From assembly GCA_028290305.1 (NCBI GenBank), contig JAQGKC010000402.1:1-10702 (forward strand): a stretch of DNA of 10,702 nucleotides, read 5' to 3'. The translations under genes were made by a program, and so were the position numbers. This document shows, in pieces, positions 6,408 to 10,702 of the stretch. The DNA comes from Bradyrhizobium sp. (GTDB lineage Bacteria; Pseudomonadota; Alphaproteobacteria; Rhizobiales; Xanthobacteraceae). The first letter of the stretch is position 1; every line of letters starts with the position of its first letter. The notes below the pieces were generated by a model. The model was not told where the DNA came from and did no database searches. It saw only the letters and a list, made by a program, of their open reading frames with translations.

Positions 6408-7745
6408 TCAGCGCGGGCGCCTGGCCGAAATGAACGCCGCTGCAGTCATTGTCGATACGGTGAACGTGGCGAGCACTGAAAAATATACGATGCCGGGAGC
6501 AGCTAGAAGGACACGCTTCTGCCCCGTCGGCAGAGCGGAGTTGTAGCCAACCTGCGCGGCGCCGTTGAACGACGCGTAGCCGTCCGCCAGAGCCGAGGAA
6601 AATGACGCGGACGTGGTAGACATCCATTCGCCGAGAAACGTTGTCGACGTCGAGCCGGCCGAACTAAACTGGCAACATCCTGATACTATCCACTCCCCGG
6701 CCGTAAGAGGAACGCCGATGATATCCTTCGCGACGTTGGTCGTCAGGTTCGCGTTGCCGGTGCATGTGTGCGCTCCGGATTGCGCCCCACTCGTGGCTAC
6801 GGCAACGCCGGCGACCGCATTGGCGATGCTGGTAGCTATCTGATAGGTGTTCGAAGTTATCGACGCACCTTCAACGTAGTACGTCGTGCCAGCGGTAATG
6901 CCCGTCGGCAATGCACCCGTGGTCGTGAACGTCACCGGAGAGTTAGCGGATTTTCCATGGCCGACATCCGTGATCGTCGCGGGAGTCCCGATTGATATCG
7001 TGACTGTCGACGCCGCGCCCGTGCTCGTGGCGGAAATGTATTCGCCAACCTCGCCGCTCGCCGCGACATCGTTCGTTGCCGTCGCCGGCATGTGCCCTGC
7101 GGAGGACGGCATCGCCGATATTGGTTTCCCGCTGTCCTGGATAACCGTGCCGCCCGTTCCGTTGAATGTCGCAACGTTACTCGATACAGACGACGTAGGC
7201 CCCGTCACCGCACCCACCAGATTGGCTTGGACAATGTTCCACTGCGCGCCAACCGCGGCCTGAGTACCCGCTGCAGTCCCGTCCGTGATACACATGAGCG
7301 TATCGCCGACTTCGACCTTGATACCTGAGGCGCCACCGATCAATCCGGCAACCGATACCTTATATGTGTTGCCACGATCGGCGGCTGGGTAATTCGGCGA
7401 TGCCGAGCAGTCTACAACGCCCTTGAAGACCATCGCATCCGCCGCGGCGATGATCTGGTTAGCGTAAGTCTTTAAGGCTTTTTGCGAAGCAACTCGGGTA
7501 TCGCTATTCGCGGTGAGCGTGCCATCCGTATCGATAACGTTGGCGGCAAACATCGACGTTGTCAGGTTTGAAACCGTATTTGCGCCGGCGTCTATCGTCT
7601 TGCTCGTAAGCGTCTGGGCAAGTGACGCCAAATAAGTTGCGATCGACGAGATCAAGATACCATAATTCACGCTGGTCTTTTCGGCGGCAACTTTTTCTGT
7701 GCCGTCGACAACCCTATCAGCGTCGTCAGATATCTTACCGGTCAT
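6408..7745 (-). CDS. Modular tail-fibre protein (445 aa)
   Basis: A structural tail protein made of short modules seen in many phage fibres. The N-terminus (residues about 25-60) is helical with SIATYLASLAQTL, then DGTLTANSDTRVASQKALKTY (about 74-94), a widespread fibre motif. Residues about 107-210 match the common EVGDTLMCITDG...WNIVQANLVGAVTG module. Residues about 258-330 contain VTFTTTGALPTGITAGTTYYV, another frequently reused fibre module. The final part (about 335-445) ends in FISARRPR and resembles a receptor-binding or trimer-capping domain. It starts at the ATG of an ATGA overlap with the tail-tip gene and is followed by the spike after 48 bases. It may link the tail tip to the spike or be a second fibre; that role is inferred. 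Confidence 0.85.
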   Translation of the reverse strand: MTGKISDDADRVVDGTEKVAAEKTSVNYGILISSIATYLASLAQTLTSKTIDAGANTVSNLTTSMFAANVIDTDGTLTANSDTRVASQKALKTYANQIIAAADAMVFKGVVDCSASPNYPAADRGNTYKVSVAGLIGGASGIKVEVGDTLMCITDGTAAGTQAAVGAQWNIVQANLVGAVTGPTSSVSSNVATFNGTGGTVIQDSGKPISAMPSSAGHMPATATNDVAASGEVGEYISATSTGAASTVTISIGTPATITDVGHGKSANSPVTFTTTGALPTGITAGTTYYVEGASITSNTYQIATSIANAVAGVAVATSGAQSGAHTCTGNANLTTNVAKDIIGVPLTAGEWIVSGCCQFSSAGSTSTTFLGEWMSTTSASFSSALADGYASFNGAAQVGYNSALPTGQKRVLLAAPGIVYFSVLATFTVSTMTAAAFISARRPR

Positions 7746-9382
7746 GCGCTTTCCCTGATGTAGGCAGTACCATCTTCGCGCAGCAACCCAGTGCCATCCT
7801 CGCGCAGATACGGCGAGTTGTTGTTGCTAGGCGGAACGACAGGTGGCGCGCCTTGATCGGTCGCCGGATTGTAGGCCTCGATCGCGCCAGTGTTGATGAG
7901 ATTGAAGGTCCAGTCGATCTTACCCGCCTGGAGATCCACGTCGGCGTTTTGAATTTCGACAACGCTGTTCTGCAAGCCCGAAACGAACGGATATTGTAGA
8001 GGCACCCAACGCTTACCGAGATATCGGAGACCATAGAGCGTGGTTGTGAACGTGCCCGACATCTGCGGGTTTAACCGCTGCATCGCCCGCCCCGCGAGCC
8101 GCGCGGCCTGCGAATACGATTGCACCCATTTTAGATCAAGTTGTTGCGGACGCTCGATGCCGGTGAGCGATATCGAATCCTCGTCGCGCCAATCATCAGT
8201 CGCAACGTCCACGAAGTTTGAGGCCGGATCGGTGAAGCTGACGTTGAGAACGTTGATCGTCTGCTCGTCTGCCTGCCCATAATTTAGAGCGAAGCCAGTG
8301 ATGTGCTTTTCGGTGAGAGGTGGATCGGTTGGTGTGCGATACACACCGACCATTATATCGAGGGTGCCATCACCGGACTCGGCAAGCCAGCCGTCGCAAG
8401 TAGAAAGAATTCCGCCAAGCACATCCGAAGGCGCATTGTCGAATTGAAACCAGCCATTCGAGGCGTAGCGCGGCTCAGTTGAACCATCGGCCCTTGCCAC
8501 GAGTTCGTCGCAGAGACCGGCCTCAATCAACCATAGCGCAAGCTTCGCTGGCGGAAGAATAATGTCGAGATCAAGCCCCATCCCGCCGTCAACGCGAGTC
8601 AGATAATCGATCGCGTGTATGACGGGGTTGACGCTGTATCTCCATGTTGATGGATCGTTGCTGTGCTGGGCAGGATCGCGGGGATCCCATACCGGCGAGC
8701 ACCTTGCGACCAAAGATAGTTCCGGTTTTCCTTGCGGATACACAGTCGTGTAGGTTTTCGGATCGCTTACGCCACCACAAGATAGGGCCGCCCACGCGAT
8801 GCCGTCGCCGACATGAGCATTAGTCCAAATCTGGTTGATCCGCGGATCGCTTATAAAAGACGCTGCCGCCGCTTGAGATGCGGCGCCGAACGCAAGCTCC
8901 ATCTCAATGTGGCCACCGCCGTACCTTCCATCCGAGAAGGTGCCAAGCACTGTCAAGAGCGTACTGGGCACGATCGTGGGCGGCGAAACCGCCACGGAAT
9001 CATCGTTGAGGAATATTCCGGTAATTGAATCTATGCGGCCGGAGTGAAACGCGATCACGTCATAGGAATTAGCCGGAGGCGCTCCGCCCGCCTCATAGAG
9101 CATGTAATAGCCGGCGAGCCGATTGACGCCATAGCCGCGGATACGCGGGGGAATGGCCTGCTTGATGGCTCTAGAACCATCCTGTCCTTGCGGAAGGCTT
9201 GGACTATTAAGAGCTGCCTGTAGCCCTATCGTTGTACCGAGGATCGCCGCTGTGCCGACAACAGTAGCAAGACTGACGCCCCCGATCGTCGTGCCAGCCA
9301 ATGTTCCCAATCCAGCAATACCAGAGCCCGCCGCCGTAGCTCCGGTTGCTGAGAGTATCGCTAGGCCGATCACTTGAGGCAT
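7742..9382 (-). CDS. Central tail-tip (host specificity, lambda J / GTA tail-tip-like) protein
   Basis: This 546-residue protein probably forms the tail-tip hub and carries the fibres. The first ~57 residues are a Gly/Ala/Thr-rich hydrophobic segment with several GxxG turns, typical of the N-terminus of phage tail-tip proteins and possibly membrane-active during DNA entry. Then comes the basic PPRIRGYGVNRLAGYYMLYE (78-97), followed by a hub-like mixed domain with DYLTRVDGGMGLD and, near the middle, DNAPSDVLGGILSTCDGWLAE. Both belong to the phage tail-protein hub fold, as in the lambda J and gene-transfer-agent tip proteins. The C-terminus has a Pro/Asn linker and a short repeat, YLREDGTG / LLREDGTA / YIRESA (525-546). 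The start ATG shares one base with the stop of the DUF5131 gene (TGATG), and the stop overlaps the fibre gene start (ATGA). It is about half the length of lambda J. Confidence 0.88.
   Translation of the reverse strand: MPQVIGLAILSATGATAAGSGIAGLGTLAGTTIGGVSLATVVGTAAILGTTIGLQAALNSPSLPQGQDGSRAIKQAIPPRIRGYGVNRLAGYYMLYEAGGAPPANSYDVIAFHSGRIDSITGIFLNDDSVAVSPPTIVPSTLLTVLGTFSDGRYGGGHIEMELAFGAASQAAAASFISDPRINQIWTNAHVGDGIAWAALSCGGVSDPKTYTTVYPQGKPELSLVARCSPVWDPRDPAQHSNDPSTWRYSVNPVIHAIDYLTRVDGGMGLDLDIILPPAKLALWLIEAGLCDELVARADGSTEPRYASNGWFQFDNAPSDVLGGILSTCDGWLAESGDGTLDIMVGVYRTPTDPPLTEKHITGFALNYGQADEQTINVLNVSFTDPASNFVDVATDDWRDEDSISLTGIERPQQLDLKWVQSYSQAARLAGRAMQRLNPQMSGTFTTTLYGLRYLGKRWVPLQYPFVSGLQNSVVEIQNADVDLQAGKIDWTFNLINTGAIEAYNPATDQGAPPVVPPSNNNSPYLREDGTGLLREDGTAYIRESA
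7767..7807 (-). repeat. Two-copy short repeat encoding LREDGT at the tail-tip C-terminus
   Basis: Two 17-base copies with 2 mismatches, at 7767-7783 and 7791-7807, are spaced 24 bases start to start. They encode the repeated peptide LREDGT at residues 526-531 and 534-539 of the tail-tip protein; a third, degenerate unit (YIRES) closes the protein. In-frame spacing of 8 codons suggests tandem duplication inside the coding sequence. Confidence 0.8.
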
Positions 9383-10053
9383 CAGACCTGCCCTACAAGA
9401 CGATCGCTGAACGCGAACGGCACCCTAGCCGCCCTGCACTGCTCAGCTATCGATCGCACCCATGAAGGATCGGCTGATCGCTCTCGCTCCTGCCCAACCA
9501 TAACCGCACTAATGCCCGCGAGGTGCCGCGAAAGATCAATTGGCCCAAGTAACGGGAAAAGCGTCAGAACCCGGCGCGATGCCGGTGTTTTCTGCAGCAA
9601 TGGGATTCTTTCGTCCGCTTCTATTTGTCGTTCGCACGAAACCCCGAACGCTAGAAGCCGCTGGGGTGTCGAAGAACCATATCGCCGCGCTACATATGAA
9701 TGAAGGCGCGCGGCACGCTTCGTTACGATATGAAAGGCGTGGTTCTGGCACTGTTCGATTTGCTCAAAAACACGGTCGACCCAAGCATCCTGCACGTTCT
9801 CATGAAATAGATCGCTATGTGGACACACAACGAATTCTGTCGGCGCAGGCGTTTCTGCCGGCAACATCAATCTTGTTTCGCTAAATCGAACTGCGCCGGT
9901 CCACGCGAGGCGCGCATTGCTTTCTTTCACCAAACCATCGCGCACAATTTCGGCGCGCATTGCGGCCGATGCCAGCTTCATGGTTTTGCAATTCTTGCAT
10001 CCCGGCGACGCGTAGGAGCATCCCGTAATCGGCTGCCATTCGACAGGACCCAT
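9382..10053 (-). CDS. DUF5131 (phage Gp37/Gp68) family protein, divergent
   Basis: The 223-residue protein matches the DUF5131 family by motif. It has WQPITGC (6-12), then a C-x6-C-x2-C cluster (Cys12, Cys19, Cys22), HSDLFH (79-84), TKRAARL (111-117), GVSCERQIEADERI (137-150) and PLLGPIDL (167-174). The family is common in phages; its biochemical activity is unsettled, though the cysteine cluster suggests metal or Fe-S binding. Several usual family residues are changed here: CYA after the last cysteine is CKT, EPLLGPI is FPLLGPI, and the GGESG loop reads VGQERER. This suggests a specialised or decayed copy. It sits between the DUF6950 gene (1-nt gap) and the tail-tip gene (TGATG), so it is made as part of the tail operon. 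Whether it enters the virion or acts in the cell cannot be decided. Confidence 0.85.
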   Translation of the reverse strand: MGPVEWQPITGCSYASPGCKNCKTMKLASAAMRAEIVRDGLVKESNARLAWTGAVRFSETRLMLPAETPAPTEFVVCPHSDLFHENVQDAWVDRVFEQIEQCQNHAFHIVTKRAARLHSYVARRYGSSTPQRLLAFGVSCERQIEADERIPLLQKTPASRRVLTLFPLLGPIDLSRHLAGISAVMVGQERERSADPSWVRSIAEQCRAARVPFAFSDRLVGQV

Positions 10054-10054
10054 C

Positions 10055-10489
10055 TCAGAACGTCCACGCCCTTAGAGTCGGAAGAGACATCCGACCCGCA
10101 ATTACGAGACCGATATCAGAGGTAACGACCGCTCGTTGATTTTCAGAGACGCATATTGCGCCTACCGGGCGGCACAGAATTTTGCCGAAACGAACCGCGA
10201 ACGGTGCATTTACAACCAGCACGTCGCCGGCCTTAACGCGCTCAGTTTCACATAGACCCGCCGCCAACAATCGAGACGCCGATGCCATCAGTAAGCCACC
10301 CTCGCTCCGCACAATTGCGCGGTATTCTCGTCTACTCGAATATGTCCCACGGACATCTGCGATTGGATCGCGGCCCGTGAGATGCATCACCCAATCGGCC
10401 ATAAACACGCCGCAGTCGAGAATGCCAGGTTGCCAGCGCTTCTTGCGCAGTGAGGCTAGATATTCCGCTAAGCTGAGAACGTCGGCCAT
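10055..10489 (-). CDS. DUF6950 / NlpC-P60-like tail-associated protein
   Basis: This is a 144-residue protein when started at ATG 10489 (MADVLSLAEYLASL). It has W19-QPGILDCG with Asp25-Cys26 as the probable nucleophile site, then LTGRDPIADVRGTY (37-50), GG (64-65), and KAGDVLVV (86-93), followed by GLVI. These match the DUF6950 pattern of small proteins encoded just before the phage tail-tip gene, analogous to the lambda K (NlpC/P60) peptidase, which may help cut peptidoglycan during DNA entry or tail-tip assembly. A catalytic His is not obvious. A longer reading from 10621 adds 44 residues that overlap the real upstream frame in another phase and carry no family similarity; I reject it. The gene overlaps the upstream tail gene by 22 bases. 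The ribosome site is poor, which fits coupling. Confidence 0.82.
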   Translation of the reverse strand: MADVLSLAEYLASLRKKRWQPGILDCGVFMADWVMHLTGRDPIADVRGTYSSRREYRAIVRSEGGLLMASASRLLAAGLCETERVKAGDVLVVNAPFAVRFGKILCRPVGAICVSENQRAVVTSDIGLVIAGRMSLPTLRAWTF

Positions 10490-10702
10490 GCCTTGGTAAA
10501 TCCCGTTGCGTAAGCACCGGTACGCTCGCAGAAACGATCGCCTGGAAACCGAGCCTGCTGATCTTTGTTGGAAAAATATGAAAGGCCCGGACGGCGGCGA
10601 CCGGTCATCAGTGTTCCGCAAGAGAGCGTCAGCGTCCTAACAATAGGCTGTGTAGGATCGGCGTTCGGCGCCTGGGTAATTCCCAGATAATCCGCCGTGT
10701 AG
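10468..10702 (-). CDS. 3' end of a small tail-associated protein (partial, runs off right edge)
   Basis: I read this by hand on the minus strand from 10701 to a TAG at 10470-10468; 77 codons remain open and the N-terminus lies beyond the window. The fragment runs through YTADYLGITQ and RTLTLSCGTLM to SYFSNKDQQARFPGD (fragment residues 41-55) and then TKAWPTFSA. The D-Q-x-x-R-x-P-G-D motif with a terminal W-P is characteristic of small distal-tail proteins encoded just before NlpC-like genes in alphaproteobacterial siphophages. I am not sure of a family name. The stop lies inside the start of the DUF6950 gene, giving a 22-base overlap that fits the coupled tail operon. This frame also explains why the 132 bases above 10489 are not an N-terminal extension of the next gene. 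Confidence 0.7.
   Translation of the reverse strand, partial: YTADYLGITQAPNADPTQPIVRTLTLSCGTLMTGRRRPGLSYFSNKDQQARFPGDRFCERTGAYATGFTKAWPTFSA

Larger units (their letters stand above)
1..10702. mobile_element. Prophage or temperate siphophage: distal tail, receptor-binding, accessory and lysis region
   Basis: The whole window reads as phage. Minus-strand genes follow the usual late order of a siphovirus: small tail-associated protein, NlpC/P60-like protein, tail-tip protein, fibre, tailspike, endolysin, lysis membrane protein. The joins between the tail genes are coupled. Integration in a chromosome is inferred rather than seen, because no integrase, attachment site or bacterial flank lies inside the window. 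It could equally be a free temperate phage genome. The host is inferred to be alphaproteobacterial from protein flavour and base composition. Confidence 0.85.

Noticed and set aside
6886..7263. 125-aa plus-strand frame within the tail-fibre gene
   Set aside because: Antisense shadow of a repetitive, Thr/Val-rich fibre gene with no independent ribosome site or family motif.
10490..10621. 44-residue N-terminal extension of the DUF6950 gene
   Set aside because: It overlaps a better frame for the upstream tail protein, and the extension has no family similarity.

Overview
The window is the distal tail, host-recognition and lysis end of a tailed-phage genome, most likely a prophage or temperate siphovirus of an alphaproteobacterium (Hyphomicrobiales such as Bradyrhizobium or its relatives). 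The host assignment is an inference from moderate-to-high GC and from protein family flavour: a DUF6950-like cysteine peptidase, a DUF5131 (Gp37/Gp68) protein and a GH19 endolysin carrying a PG_binding_1 domain. No integrase, att site, tRNA, CRISPR array or insertion sequence is visible.

Most genes are on the minus strand and are read from right to left. In transcription order they are: the 3' end of a tail-associated protein (10702-10468, cut by the right edge); a DUF6950/NlpC-P60-like protein (10489-10055); a DUF5131 protein (10053-9382); a 546-residue central tail-tip protein (9382-7742); a 445-residue tail-fibre protein (7745-6408); an 873-residue tailspike with a right-handed beta-helix (6359-3738); then, beyond an inserted block, a GH19 endolysin with a C-terminal membrane segment (1662-337) and a two-membrane-segment, coiled-coil lysis protein (333 to beyond the left edge). 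Joins are very tight (22-nt overlap, 1-nt gap, TGATG, ATGA, and a 3-nt gap after the endolysin), so the tail genes form one translationally coupled late operon. Together they build the tail tip, bind the cell surface, and then break the wall and envelope.

Between the tailspike and the endolysin, about 1.9 kb (1779-3692) runs on the opposite strand. It holds four tightly packed genes: a 41-residue single-pass membrane peptide, a 72-residue acidic protein, and two proteins of about 250 residues joined by an ATGA overlap. I recognise none of the four. Its base composition is visibly lower in GC than the flanking genes. This is the layout of a moron or accessory cassette, and it is the best candidate for something undescribed here.

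Two real genes run off the window edges: the lysis membrane protein at the left and the tail protein at the right. There is no gene-free stretch longer than 300 bases; the longest gap is the 116-base divergent region at 1663-1778.
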